From Pseudaeromonas sp041441555 (GTDB lineage Bacteria > Pseudomonadota > Gammaproteobacteria > Enterobacterales > Aeromonadaceae): 64,000 bases of DNA. Every line of letters starts with the position of its first letter. Position 1 is the first letter of the stretch. The translations under genes were made by a program, and so were the position numbers. Where the stretch lies: NCBI GenBank assembly GCA_041441555.1, contig JASDSW010000053.1:1-64000 (forward strand), in the 5' to 3' direction. This document shows positions 1-8,412 of this stretch, piece by piece. The notes under the pieces were generated by a model. The model saw nothing but the letters and a program-made list of their open reading frames with translations. It did not search any database and had not been told where the DNA came from.

Positions 1-10
1 CATCCGAAAA

Positions 11-52
11 ACAGGAAAAAATAATGCCAGTCAGGCTTAACTGACTGGCATT
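11..52 (-). terminator. Intrinsic terminator of rpmE
   Basis: A perfect 12-bp stem (23-34 with 41-52, 6-nt loop) is followed on the minus strand by a run of six T (11-22 on the plus strand is A-rich). It lies just downstream of the rpmE stop codon and fits a Rho-independent terminator for that gene. Confidence 0.8.
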
Positions 53-75
53 AGCCCCGAAGGGCGCTTTTTTGT
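53..75 (+). terminator. Plus-strand terminator-like hairpin
   Basis: A short GC-rich hairpin with a GAA loop (AGC/CCC at 53-58 with GGG/GCT at 62-68, one bulged C) runs into seven T on the plus strand. It could end a plus-strand transcript entering from left of the window, converging on rpmE. Confidence 0.5.
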
Positions 76-88
76 GGCGGGCGAAGAA

Positions 89-301
89 TTACTTCTTGCC
101 AACCAGGGCGCCGAAGCGCTTGTTGAAACGGTCAACACGACCACCGGTGTCAACGATCTTCTGCTTGCCAGTGTAGAACGGGTGGCATTCAGAGCAGACG
201 TCCAGGTTCAAATCGCGACCAGTGGAACGGATAGTGAATTCGTTACCGCAGGAGCACTTGACGTTGACTGCCTTGTACTCTGGGTGGATACCTTCTTTCA
301 T
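89..301 (-). CDS. rpmE: 50S ribosomal protein L31
   Basis: Ribosomal protein L31 (bL31), a small zinc-ribbon protein of the large subunit that bridges to the 30S head. The 70-residue product has the same length as E. coli L31 and keeps the four zinc ligands (CxC at 16/18 and CxxC at 36/39), so it is the zinc-containing form rather than the C-minus paralogue. The start was placed at the ATG at 301 because a GAGG Shine-Dalgarno lies about 6 nt upstream; an in-frame TTG at 307 overlaps that site. It is divergent from priA, the usual enterobacterial arrangement, and is followed by a strong terminator. Confidence 0.97.
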   Translation of the reverse strand: MKEGIHPEYKAVNVKCSCGNEFTIRSTGRDLNLDVCSECHPFYTGKQKIVDTGGRVDRFNKRFGALVGKK

Positions 302-387
302 GGACAACCTCTATATTTTAGGCCGTGTCGCCATCCAGCCTCACGCCAGACACCACACGAGTTGGAACGGATGTTTTGAGGGGGCGA

Positions 388-417
388 ATGATATAGGATC
401 GATCCACTCAGTCGCAA
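388..417 (-). promoter_or_regulatory. Putative sigma-70 promoter of rpmE
   Basis: On the minus strand TTGCGA (412-417) and TATCAT (388-393) are separated by 18 bp. This would give an untranslated leader of roughly 80 nt before rpmE, room for leader-based autoregulation as known for some ribosomal protein genes. The assignment is by motif only. Confidence 0.4.
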
Positions 418-445
418 GTATGATCGCAGAAAAAACAGGCAGCCA

Positions 446-2656
446 GTGAGCGAAATCATCCCCCATCTCCCGGTTCGGGTCGCCCTCCCGGTGCCGTTGC
501 GCCGTCAGTTTGACTACCTGGCGCCCGAACCCCTGCCTGCCATCGGCTGCCGGGTGCGCGTCAGCTTTGGCCGCCAGCAGATGGTTGGCCTCGTCACCGA
601 CCACCCCGAGCAGAGCGATCTGCCGCTGGAGAAGCTCAAACCGATCCTCGAGGTGCTGGATCCAGCCCCTCTGCTCCCCCCCACCTTGTGGCAACTGTTG
701 CTGTGGAGCGCCCACTACTACCAACACCCGCTCGGTGAGGTGCTACAACACGCCCTACCGGTGCTGTTGCGCCAAGGGGAAGCGGCGCAGCGACGCCCGG
801 TGGAAGGCTGGCAGCTGACACCGCAGGGCCTCGACTTCACCCCGGGCAAAAGCGCCGAACGGCAACGCCAGGCGCTGCAACTGCTGATGGATGGACCGCT
901 GCCGGCCGCCGATCTGCGCGAGGTCGGTATCGATAGCCAGGTGCTGACCAAGCTGGCCGCCAAGGGGGTGGTCGAGAAGATCGACACCGCCCTGGCCCAG
1001 GAGCCATGGCACGACCATCTGCTGCTGCATGAAGCCGATCAACATCAGCTCAACACCGAACAGGCGCTGGCCGTCGCCAGCGTCCAGAGCCAGTCCCAGG
1101 AGTTTGCCGCCTTTCTGCTCGATGGCGTCACCGGCTCCGGCAAGACCGAAGTCTATCTACAGCTGATCGCCCCGGTGCTGGCTCGCGGTCAACAGGTGCT
1201 GGTGCTGGTACCGGAGATCGGCCTGACGCCGCAGACCCTGCAACGCTTCCGCCGCCGTTTTGCCGCCCCGATCCTGACCCTGCACTCCGGCATGAATGAC
1301 CGGGAGCGACTGGAGGCCTGGCTGGCCTGCCAAAGCGGTGATGCCGCCATCCTGATCGGCACCCGCTCGGCCTTGTTTACCCCCTTCAAGTCGCTGGGGC
1401 TGATCCTGATCGACGAGGAGCATGACGCCTCCTTCAAGCAGCAGGAGGGGTTCCGCTATCACGCTCGCGATCTGGCGGTGATGCGCGCCCGGCTGGAGTC
1501 CTGTCCGATCCTGCTCGGCTCGGCCACGCCCTCACTCGAGACCCTGCACAACGGCCTCAGTGGCAAGTATCAGATCCTGCGCCTGAACCAGCGCGCCGGC
1601 GGCGCCAGCGTGGCCCGTCAGGAGGTGCTCGACATCAAGGAGGTACCGCTGCAGGCGGGCATCTCGCCGCAACTACTGCAACTGATGGAGAGCCATCTGC
1701 GCGACGGCAATCAGGTGATGCTGTTTCTCAATCGGCGCGGCTTTGCCCAATCGCTGCTCTGCCACCACTGTGGCTGGATCGCCGCTTGCGGCCGCTGCGA
1801 TGCCTACTACACCTGGCACCAGGGTAGCCGCCGTCTGCACTGTCACCACTGTGACAGTCAGCGCCCGGTGCCCAGCCACTGCCCGGAGTGCGGCAGCCCG
1901 GATCTGCAGGGCACCGGCGTGGGTACCGAACAGGTCGAGGCGCTGCTGGCCACCCGCTTCCCGCAGTACCAGACCATCCGCATCGATCGCGACAGCACCC
2001 GCCGCAAAGGGGAGCTGGAGGCGCACCTCGACGGCATCCGCAGCGGCAAGTACCAGATCCTGATCGGCACCCAGATGCTGGCCAAGGGGCACCACTTCCC
2101 GAACGTGACGCTCGTGGGGTTGCTCGATGTCGACGGTGCACTCTTCTCCCAGGATTTCCGCGCCACCGAGCGGCTGGCCCAACTCTATACCCAGGTGGCC
2201 GGCCGCGCCGGACGAGCCAGCAAGCCCGGGCTGGTGGTCTTGCAAAGCCACCATCCGGACCACCTGCTGTTGCAGGATCTGGTGCATAACGGCTATCACC
2301 ACTTTGCCCGTACCTGCTTGCAAGAGCGCCAGCAACTCGGGTTGCCCCCCTTTGCCTTCCAGGCACTGCTGCGCAGCGAGGCGGTGCACAAGGCCAACGT
2401 CGAACAGTTCATGGCCGAGGTGGCCGGTCTGGTGATGAGCCGCCGCCCCCTGCATCCCGGCGTACAGATGATAGGACCCATCGCCGCCCTGATGGAGCGT
2501 CGGGCCGGCAAGTACCGGATGCAACTGCTGCTGCAGGCACCCCAACGCTCACCTTTGGCCCAGTTACTGCTGCGTCTGTTGCCGGAGATCGAAGCCCTGC
2601 CCAGCGTTCGCAAGGTACGCTGGTCGCTGGATGTGGATCCCCAGGAACTGTTTTAA
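446..2656 (+). CDS. priA: Primosomal protein N' (PriA 3'-5' DNA helicase)
   Basis: PriA restarts collapsed replication forks: it binds branched DNA, unwinds 3'-5' and loads the primosome and DnaB. The 736-residue product has the N-terminal DNA-binding region (starting SEIIPHLPVRVALPVPL), a Walker A motif GVTGSGKT near residue 230, the DEEH helicase box near 325, and eight cysteines near residues 440-490 in paired CxxC motifs forming the two zinc sites. Length matches E. coli PriA (732). The likely start is the GTG at 446, with only a weak ribosome site. It is divergent from rpmE. The helicase and zinc signatures make the call firm. Confidence 0.97.
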   Translation: MSEIIPHLPVRVALPVPLRRQFDYLAPEPLPAIGCRVRVSFGRQQMVGLVTDHPEQSDLPLEKLKPILEVLDPAPLLPPTLWQLLLWSAHYYQHPLGEVLQHALPVLLRQGEAAQRRPVEGWQLTPQGLDFTPGKSAERQRQALQLLMDGPLPAADLREVGIDSQVLTKLAAKGVVEKIDTALAQEPWHDHLLLHEADQHQLNTEQALAVASVQSQSQEFAAFLLDGVTGSGKTEVYLQLIAPVLARGQQVLVLVPEIGLTPQTLQRFRRRFAAPILTLHSGMNDRERLEAWLACQSGDAAILIGTRSALFTPFKSLGLILIDEEHDASFKQQEGFRYHARDLAVMRARLESCPILLGSATPSLETLHNGLSGKYQILRLNQRAGGASVARQEVLDIKEVPLQAGISPQLLQLMESHLRDGNQVMLFLNRRGFAQSLLCHHCGWIAACGRCDAYYTWHQGSRRLHCHHCDSQRPVPSHCPECGSPDLQGTGVGTEQVEALLATRFPQYQTIRIDRDSTRRKGELEAHLDGIRSGKYQILIGTQMLAKGHHFPNVTLVGLLDVDGALFSQDFRATERLAQLYTQVAGRAGRASKPGLVVLQSHHPDHLLLQDLVHNGYHHFARTCLQERQQLGLPPFAFQALLRSEAVHKANVEQFMAEVAGLVMSRRPLHPGVQMIGPIAALMERRAGKYRMQLLLQAPQRSPLAQLLLRLLPEIEALPSVRKVRWSLDVDPQELF

Positions 2657-2790
2657 CGGATCAGCCCCCACATCGACTTAATCACCTGAGTGCAGTGGCG
2701 AGGATAACGGGAACATCGCGGTTCTAGCCGGAAACGCGACTGTGCAATTTGCAAAATGCCAGCTCTCGAACCGCAAAATGAGAATCACCG

Positions 2791-3369
2791 CTAGTGTGGG
2801 CGCAGAGGCTCATGCATCACATTCATCAGGAATCGCAGGGCATCACTGCAGTCATCGCTCTCGAGCAGTTGCAGCTTCTGCTCGCCCGGGATCGGCAGCA
2901 CCTCCAACCAGCGCTGGGCGACCCAGCAGGCGTTGGCCCACTCCGGTTGCGGATAATAGGCTGCAAAATCAGGGTGTTCCGCAAACAGCTCGCCCAGACG
3001 GCGCGCCAGCACATCCTGTTGCGGCGCCAGCTCGGTAGCCTGCCAGTTGGGCAGCGGCGTCACCTCACCGATCAGCAGGCCGTCGGCGGCCACCTCAACC
3101 CGGTGCAGCCGGTAGCGCTCGACCCCGCGCACCGTGATGCCGAGGGTCTCATCATCCAGCAGGTTAAAGTCGATCACCTCGACCCGGGTCCCCAGCGCCA
3201 ACAGCGGCGTCTGGCCATCGCTACGGCGGGTTCCCAGCAGGCAGAGACCAAATCCCAGTCCCTGGCTCAGCCCTAACATGTGCAGATAGCGCGGTTCAAA
3301 CAGCCGCATGGGCAGGATGCCGCCCGGCAACAGATGGACACTCATCGGAAACAGTGGTAGTCGCATCAT
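2791..3369 (-). CDS. Lon N-terminal-domain (LON substrate-binding) protein
   Basis: A 192-residue protein consisting only of the domain found at the N terminus of Lon protease; the opening RLPLFPMSVHLLPGG and LFEPRYLHML is the family signature. It has no AAA+ or protease domain, so it is not Lon itself. Stand-alone versions are common in proteobacteria and are thought to bind proteins or peptides, but their role is not settled. The start was chosen at the ATG at 3369, preceded by GAGGAGGGG. The gene is convergent with priA and divergent from argS, so it appears to be a single transcription unit. Confidence 0.85.
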   Translation of the reverse strand: MMRLPLFPMSVHLLPGGILPMRLFEPRYLHMLGLSQGLGFGLCLLGTRRSDGQTPLLALGTRVEVIDFNLLDDETLGITVRGVERYRLHRVEVAADGLLIGEVTPLPNWQATELAPQQDVLARRLGELFAEHPDFAAYYPQPEWANACWVAQRWLEVLPIPGEQKLQLLESDDCSDALRFLMNVMHEPLRPH

Positions 3370-3524
3370 ATTCCCCTCCTCGGCATGACCCTGGCCCGAC
3401 ACAGGTCGGCGCTGGTGGTCGAATGGCAGGCAATTTGAGTCCTGTTGCGCCGCTGACGCGCGCCTCCATCCCGACGATCGAAACCAAGCATAAAACCGGC
3501 CAGGCCACCGATAGACGGCAAAGG

Positions 3525-3553
3525 TAGTCAGGCCACGCTATTCGGAGTAAAAT
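3525..3553 (+). promoter_or_regulatory. Putative sigma-70 promoter of argS-ftsN
   Basis: TAGTCA (3525-3530) and TAAAAT (3548-3553) are separated by exactly 17 bp, about 60 nt upstream of the argS start codon. This is the best sigma-70-like match in the intergenic region. Confidence 0.4.
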
Positions 3554-3610
3554 TTGCCCCCTTATAAATTGGCAATGCCGACGTTTACGTAATTTTTTGG
3601 GTGGTCAGAA

Positions 3611-5353
3611 ATGAAAGAGCATATTCACCAGCTACTTGAGCAAACCGTGGCCAAGCTGCGCGCCCAGGGCGAGCTGCCCGCAGACGTCGAGCCACGCATT
3701 CAGGTAGACAACACCAAGGATAAGGCTCACGGCGATCTGGCAACCAACCTGGCCATGCTGCTGGCCAAAGCTGCCGGCAAGAACCCACGGCAATTGGCGC
3801 AACAGATCATCGACGCCCTGCCCGCCTCGGATCGCGTCGCCAAGGTCGAGATCGCCGGTCCTGGTTTCATCAACTTCTACCTGGACAGCCAATGGCTGGC
3901 CCGCCAGATCGATGCCCTGCTGACCGACGATCACCTAGGCGTCAAGACCGCCAATCCGCCCCAAACCATAGTGGTCGACTACTCGGCTCCCAACGTCGCC
4001 AAAGAGATGGCGGTGCACCACATCCGCTCCACCGTCATCGGTGATGCGGCGACCCGCACCCTGGAGTTCCTCGGTCACAAGGTCATCCGCGCCAACCACG
4101 TCGGCGACTGGGGCACCCAGTTCGGCATGCTGATCGCCTATCTGGAGAAGATGGAGAACGAACACGCCAGCGACATGGAGCTGGCCGACCTCGAGGCCTT
4201 TTACCGTGAGGCGAAGAAGTGCTACGACGAAGACGAAGCCTTTGCCGAGCGCGCACGCGCCTATGTGGTCAAGCTGCAGGGCGGCGATGACTACTGCCGC
4301 ACCATGTGGAAGAAGCTGGTCGATCTGACCATGGCGCAGAACCAACAGATCTACGATCGCCTCAACGTCAGTCTCAGCGCCAAGGATGTGATGGGCGAAA
4401 GCCTCTACAACCCGATGCTGCCGGGGATCGTCGCCGATCTGCAAGCCAAGGGGATGGCCGTCGAGAGCGAAGGCGCCCAAGTGGTCTTCCTCGACGAATT
4501 CAAGGGCAAGGATGGCGAGGCCATGGCCGTCATCGTGCAGAAGAAGGATGGTGGCTTTCTCTACACCACCACCGACATCGCCTGCGCCAAGTATCGGGTC
4601 GAGACGCTGGGCGCCGATCGCGTGCTCTACTTCATCGACTCCCGCCAGCATCAGCACCTGATGCAGGCCTGGACCATTGCCCGCAAGGCTGGTTATGTGC
4701 CGGAGCGAGTCACCCTCGAACACGAAGCCTTCGGCATGATGCTGGGCAAGGACGGCAAGCCGTTCAAGACCCGTTCCGGTGGCACCGTCAAGCTGGCCGA
4801 GTTGCTGGATGAAGCCGAACAGCGCGCCCGGGATCTGATGGCCAGCCGCAACAGCGAGCTGAGTGCCGAGGAGCAGGAGACGGTCATCCACGCCGTGGCC
4901 ATGGGGGCGGTCAAGTATGCGGATCTGTCGAAGAACCGCACCACCGACTACATCTTCGACTGGGACAACATGCTGGCATTCGAGGGCAATACCTCGCCCT
5001 ATCTGCAATATGCCTACACCCGGATCCAGTCCATCTTCCGCCGCGCCGGCGCGGATGCCGACCTGGGGCCGGTGCAGCTGACCGAGGCCGCCGAAGAGGC
5101 GCTGGCCCAGAAGCTGGTGCTGTTCAACGATGCGGTGCAGAACGTGGCCGCCAAGGGGATGCCGCATCTGCTGTGTACCTATCTGTATGAGCTCTCCGGT
5201 CTGTTCATGAGCTTCTACGAAGCCTGCCCGATCAACAAGGAAGGGGTCGAACCGGCCGCCAAAGCCAGCCGTCTGACCCTGTGTGCCGCCACCGCCCGGG
5301 TGATCAAGCAGGGTCTGGCACTGCTGGGCATTCAGGTCTTGGAGCGCATGTAA
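3611..5353 (+). CDS. argS: Arginyl-tRNA synthetase
   Basis: Class I arginyl-tRNA synthetase, charging tRNA-Arg with arginine in the cytoplasm. The 580-residue product aligns throughout with E. coli ArgS (577), from the N-terminal Add1 domain through the catalytic core (SAPNVAKEM, RANHVGDWGTQFGML) to the C-terminal DALR anticodon domain. The HIGH signature reads AVHH rather than the HVGH of E. coli, keeping the second histidine; a canonical KMSK is absent, as usual for this enzyme. A GGTGG ribosome site lies about 6 nt upstream of the ATG. ftsN follows only 3 nt after the stop, so the two are probably co-transcribed. Confidence 0.98.
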   Translation: MKEHIHQLLEQTVAKLRAQGELPADVEPRIQVDNTKDKAHGDLATNLAMLLAKAAGKNPRQLAQQIIDALPASDRVAKVEIAGPGFINFYLDSQWLARQIDALLTDDHLGVKTANPPQTIVVDYSAPNVAKEMAVHHIRSTVIGDAATRTLEFLGHKVIRANHVGDWGTQFGMLIAYLEKMENEHASDMELADLEAFYREAKKCYDEDEAFAERARAYVVKLQGGDDYCRTMWKKLVDLTMAQNQQIYDRLNVSLSAKDVMGESLYNPMLPGIVADLQAKGMAVESEGAQVVFLDEFKGKDGEAMAVIVQKKDGGFLYTTTDIACAKYRVETLGADRVLYFIDSRQHQHLMQAWTIARKAGYVPERVTLEHEAFGMMLGKDGKPFKTRSGGTVKLAELLDEAEQRARDLMASRNSELSAEEQETVIHAVAMGAVKYADLSKNRTTDYIFDWDNMLAFEGNTSPYLQYAYTRIQSIFRRAGADADLGPVQLTEAAEEALAQKLVLFNDAVQNVAAKGMPHLLCTYLYELSGLFMSFYEACPINKEGVEPAAKASRLTLCAATARVIKQGLALLGIQVLERM

Positions 5354-5356
5354 GCC

Positions 5357-6202
5357 ATGACTCAGGATTACGTTCGCTCGGCTCGTCCGTCCCGCAAACG
5401 CAAACCGGCCAGCCGCTCCGGCTCGACCCGCCGCGCGGCACCACCGGCCTTTCCGATCGTGCGTGTAGTCCTGGCGGCGGCCCTGGTCATCGGCTTTGCC
5501 ATCTTCCTCTACGTCCTCAAAGGCAGTGCGGATGATCCGCAAACTGCCGGCAAGAACAAGCCGGCTGTCAAGCCGATCCCCATCGAGGAGCAGCGCCCCG
5601 CCAAGGAGAAGTTCGACTACATGACCCTGTTGGAAAACAAGGAGGTGAATGTCGATCTGCCCAGTGGCGCCACGCCGACCGATCTGAGCATCGATCCGGA
5701 GCAGCAGAAAAAGCTGTTGGCCCAACAACAGCTGCTGGAGCAACAGAGGTTGAAGGTGCAGCAACAAAGCGGGGCGCCGACCCTGGATGGCGCCCAACCC
5801 GCCCAGGGCACGGGCACGACCAGCACGCCAACCCCCAAGCTGAGCGAGTCCCAACGCGCCGCCGCGCTGCTCGCCGGCCAGGTGGTCCCCTTCGCCAGCC
5901 TGCAGGAGAGCAAGTCCGGCAACGCCGCTCCGGTCGCCGAAGCCAAACCGGTCGCCCCGGCGGCCAGTCGCGGCTTCATGCTGCAGTGCGGCGCCTTCCG
6001 CGGCGTCGATCAGGCCGAGTCGATGAAGCTGCGGCTCAACCAGCAGGGCCACGGAGCCCAGGTGCAACGGGGACAGACGGCGACCGGCACCTGGTACAAG
6101 GTGATCCTCGGCCCCTTCGCCTCGCGCGCCGAGGCCGAGAGCCGACGCTCGGCTCTGCAGAGTCGAAGTCAGGTTCAGGGCTGCACCATCTTCAGCCGCT
6201 AG
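5357..6202 (+). CDS. ftsN: Cell division protein FtsN
   Basis: FtsN is the late divisome protein that triggers septal peptidoglycan synthesis. The 281-residue product has a basic cytoplasmic N terminus, one transmembrane helix at about 32-54, a long Pro/Gln-rich periplasmic linker and a C-terminal SPOR domain (about 204-281, beginning GFMLQCGAFRG) that binds denuded septal glycan. This is the classic FtsN architecture. The gene starts 3 nt after argS, and hslVU lies downstream after a hairpin. This argS-ftsN-hslVU order is conserved in related gammaproteobacteria. Confidence 0.95.
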   Translation: MTQDYVRSARPSRKRKPASRSGSTRRAAPPAFPIVRVVLAAALVIGFAIFLYVLKGSADDPQTAGKNKPAVKPIPIEEQRPAKEKFDYMTLLENKEVNVDLPSGATPTDLSIDPEQQKKLLAQQQLLEQQRLKVQQQSGAPTLDGAQPAQGTGTTSTPTPKLSESQRAAALLAGQVVPFASLQESKSGNAAPVAEAKPVAPAASRGFMLQCGAFRGVDQAESMKLRLNQQGHGAQVQRGQTATGTWYKVILGPFASRAEAESRRSALQSRSQVQGCTIFSR

Positions 6203-6222
6203 CCATCCACACAAAACATCCC

Positions 6223-6247
6223 CAAGGGCGGCATCCAGCCGCCCTTG
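6223..6247 (+). terminator. Hairpin after ftsN
   Basis: A perfect 10-bp GC-rich stem (6223-6232 with 6238-6247, 5-nt loop) lies 20 nt after ftsN. Only three T follow (CCGTTTCCC), so termination may be partial. It separates argS-ftsN from the heat-shock promoter of hslVU. Confidence 0.5.
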
Positions 6248-6250
6248 CCG

Positions 6251-6288
6251 TTTCCCGCCCTTGAAAAAGCCAGTGGCCAGCCCCATCT
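6251..6288 (+). promoter_or_regulatory. Sigma-32 (heat-shock) promoter of hslVU
   Basis: The -35 element (6251-6266) contains CCCTTGAAA and the -10 element is CCCCATCT (6281-6288), separated by 14 bp. This is nearly identical to the RpoH consensus (CTTGAAA, 11-16 bp, CCCCATNT) and lies about 60 nt upstream of the hslV start, where heat-shock control is expected. Confidence 0.88.
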
Positions 6289-6348
6289 CCTTGAACAGAC
6301 TCCACGCATGCCATCGGTATGCCGACTCCAGCTCAAGCGAGGTTTCAA

Positions 6349-6882
6349 TTGACTACAATCGTATCCGTACGCCGTAACGGCCAGGTGGTGATCGGTGGCG
6401 ACGGCCAGGTCTCTCTGGGCAACACAGTGATGAAGGGCAACGCCCGTAAGGTGCATCGTCTCTACAACGGCAAGGTGCTCGCCGGATTTGCCGGAGGTAC
6501 CGCCGATGCCTTCACCCTGCTGGAGCGTTTCGAAGCCAAGCTGCAGGCCCACCAGGGTAATCTGGAGCGCGCCGCTGTCGCCCTGGCCAAGGAGTGGCGC
6601 AGCGATCGCGCGCTACGCAAACTCGAGGCCATGCTGGCCGTCGCCGACGCCAGCAAGTCCTTCATCATCACCGGCAACGGCGATGTGGTGCAGCCCGAAC
6701 AGGATCTGATCGCCATGGGCTCCGGCGGCTGTTATGCCCAGGCGGCCGCCCGTGCCCTGCTGGAAAACACCGAGCTCGGCGCCGAGGCCATAGTCCAGAA
6801 GGCGCTGACCATCGCCGGCGACATCTGCGTCTTCACCAACAGCTTCCAGACCATCGAAGTGCTGGATTACCCGACTGCCTAA
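6349..6882 (+). CDS. hslV: ATP-dependent protease subunit HslV (ClpQ)
   Basis: Proteasome-beta-like threonine peptidase that forms a double hexamer and degrades misfolded proteins fed to it by HslU. The 177-residue product (E. coli 176) begins with TTG at 6349, followed directly by Thr-Thr-Ile-Val; the first Thr becomes the N-terminal nucleophile after Met removal, which fixes the start. A GCGAGG ribosome site lies 6 nt upstream. The in-frame ATG at 6319 would add ten residues before the nucleophile and is rejected. The GDGQVSLG and MKGNARKVHRLY stretches are characteristic. It heads the hslVU operon behind a sigma-32 promoter. Confidence 0.97.
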   Translation: MTTIVSVRRNGQVVIGGDGQVSLGNTVMKGNARKVHRLYNGKVLAGFAGGTADAFTLLERFEAKLQAHQGNLERAAVALAKEWRSDRALRKLEAMLAVADASKSFIITGNGDVVQPEQDLIAMGSGGCYAQAAARALLENTELGAEAIVQKALTIAGDICVFTNSFQTIEVLDYPTA

Positions 6883-6888
6883 TTTGCC

Positions 6889-6910
6889 GCGGGTCGTCGC
6901 AACGACCCGC
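6889..6910 (+). repeat. Perfect hairpin between hslV and hslU
   Basis: A 9-bp perfect inverted repeat (6889-6897 and 6902-6910, loop CGCA) fills the gap between the hslV stop and the hslU ribosome site. It lacks a T-run, so it is not an obvious terminator. It could tune the HslV:HslU ratio by mRNA processing or by limiting access to the ribosome site; that is inference. Confidence 0.6.
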
Positions 6911-6925
6911 TACGAGGAATACCTC

Positions 6926-8251
6926 ATGTCCGAGATGACCCCCCGCGAGATTGTCCACGAGCTGGATCGCCACATCATTGGCCAGGCCGACGCCAAGCGT
7001 GCCGTCGCCATCGCCCTACGCAACCGCTGGCGCCGCATGCAGCTCGACCCGACCCTGCGCCAGGAAGTCGCGCCGAAGAATATCCTGATGATTGGCCCCA
7101 CCGGGGTCGGTAAGACCGAGATCGCCCGTCGCCTGGCCAAGCTGGCCAACGCCCCCTTCATCAAGGTGGAGGCCACCAAGTTCACCGAAGTGGGTTACGT
7201 CGGCAAGGAGGTGGACTCCATCATCCGCGACCTGACCGATATGGCGATGAAGATGGTGCGCGAGCAACAGATCGAGAAGAACCGCTTCCGTGCCGAAGAG
7301 GCCGCCGAAGAGCGCATTCTCGACGCCCTGTTGCCCGCCCCCCGCGAAGGCTGGGGCCAGAACGAGAAGCCGGACAGCCACACCCGCCAGATCTTCCGCA
7401 AGAAGCTGCGCGAAGGGGAACTCGATGACAAGGAGATCGAGCTGGAGCTGGCCGCGCCGCAAGTGGGCGTCGAGATCATGGCACCACCCGGCATGGAGGA
7501 GATGACCAACCAGCTGCAGAGCCTGTTCCAGAACATTGGCCAGGGGCAGACCAAGAAGCGCAAGCTGAAGGTCAAGGAGGCCCTCAAACAACTGATCGAC
7601 GAGGAGGCCGCCCGTCTGGTCAATCCGGAAGAGCTCAAGGAGCAGGTGATCAGCGCGGTCGAGAACCAGGGCATCGTCTTCATCGACGAGATCGACAAGA
7701 TCTGCAAACGCGGCGAGTCGAGCGGCCCGGATGTCTCGCGCGAGGGGGTGCAGCGTGACCTGCTGCCACTGGTCGAAGGCTGTACCGTCAACACCAAGCA
7801 CGGCATGGTGCGTACCGACCACATCCTGTTCATCGCCTCCGGCGCCTTCCAGATTGCCAAGCCGTCGGATCTGATCCCCGAGCTGCAGGGGCGTCTGCCG
7901 ATCCGCGTCGAACTCGGGGCTCTCAGCACCGATGACTTCGAGCGCATCCTGACCGAACCGAATGCCTCGCTGACCGAACAGTACCGGGCGCTGATGGCCA
8001 CCGAAGCGGTGACCATCGAGTTTACCCCGGAGGGGATCCGCCGCATCGCCGAGGCCGCCTGGCAGGTCAACGAACGGACCGAAAACATCGGCGCCCGCCG
8101 TCTGCATACCGTGATGGAAAAGCTGATGGAGGACATCTCGTTCGAAGCCTCTGACCACGCCGGCCAGACCCACGTCATCGACGCGGCCCTGGTCAACCAG
8201 CATCTGGGCGCCCTGATCGAAGACGAAGATCTGAGCCGCTACATTCTCTAG
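6926..8251 (+). CDS. hslU: HslU (ClpY) unfoldase ATPase
   Basis: AAA+ unfoldase of the HslUV protease; its hexamer unfolds substrates with ATP and threads them into HslV. The 441-residue product (E. coli 443) has Walker A GPTGVGKT at 57-64, Walker B around VFIDEIDK near 255, an intervening I-domain, sensor and arginine-finger regions, and the C-terminal EDLSRYIL tail that inserts into HslV. The start at the ATG at 6926 follows GAGG and gives the expected MSEMTPREIV N terminus. It is downstream of hslV in the heat-shock operon. Confidence 0.98.
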   Translation: MSEMTPREIVHELDRHIIGQADAKRAVAIALRNRWRRMQLDPTLRQEVAPKNILMIGPTGVGKTEIARRLAKLANAPFIKVEATKFTEVGYVGKEVDSIIRDLTDMAMKMVREQQIEKNRFRAEEAAEERILDALLPAPREGWGQNEKPDSHTRQIFRKKLREGELDDKEIELELAAPQVGVEIMAPPGMEEMTNQLQSLFQNIGQGQTKKRKLKVKEALKQLIDEEAARLVNPEELKEQVISAVENQGIVFIDEIDKICKRGESSGPDVSREGVQRDLLPLVEGCTVNTKHGMVRTDHILFIASGAFQIAKPSDLIPELQGRLPIRVELGALSTDDFERILTEPNASLTEQYRALMATEAVTIEFTPEGIRRIAEAAWQVNERTENIGARRLHTVMEKLMEDISFEASDHAGQTHVIDAALVNQHLGALIEDEDLSRYIL

Positions 8252-8269
8252 GCTTTCTCTAAGTTTTGG

Positions 8270-8298
8270 CCGGATGCCGCCACCGATGCGGCATCCGG
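8270..8298 (+). terminator. Hairpin after hslU
   Basis: An 11-bp perfect stem (8270-8280 with 8288-8298, 7-nt loop) follows hslU by about 20 nt. There is no T-run, so it may act as a 3'-end stabiliser or a weak terminator between hslVU and rraA. Confidence 0.4.
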
Positions 8299-8350
8299 AG
8301 CTAAAAGTATGAAGCAGAAGGCAGTAACACCCCACGCCCTCTCGATTTGC

Positions 8351-8379
8351 TTTCCAAAGAGGGGGCGGCTCCTTATACT
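8351..8379 (+). promoter_or_regulatory. Putative sigma-70 promoter of rraA
   Basis: TTTCCA (8351-8356) and TATACT (8374-8379) are separated by 17 bp, placing transcription initiation about 25 nt upstream of the rraA start codon. Confidence 0.5.
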
Positions 8380-8412
8380 TGTCCCACCTGTATCCAACTC
8401 GGTAAAAAAACC

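Noticed and set aside
1673..2545. A 290-codon minus-strand frame opposite priA
   Set aside because: Antisense shadow of the conserved helicase and zinc region; no recognisable protein.
3935..6286. A 783-codon open frame on the minus strand opposite argS and ftsN
   Set aside because: It is fully antisense to two certain genes and rich in Gly, Leu, His and Gln as expected from the reverse complement of GC-biased codons. No domain or ribosome site.
6319..6348. ATG at 6319 as the start of hslV
   Set aside because: It would put ten residues before the catalytic N-terminal Thr; the TTG at 6349 has a good ribosome site and gives the correct mature end.
7016..8335. A 439-codon minus-strand frame opposite hslU
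   Set aside because: Antisense shadow of hslU; composition-driven.
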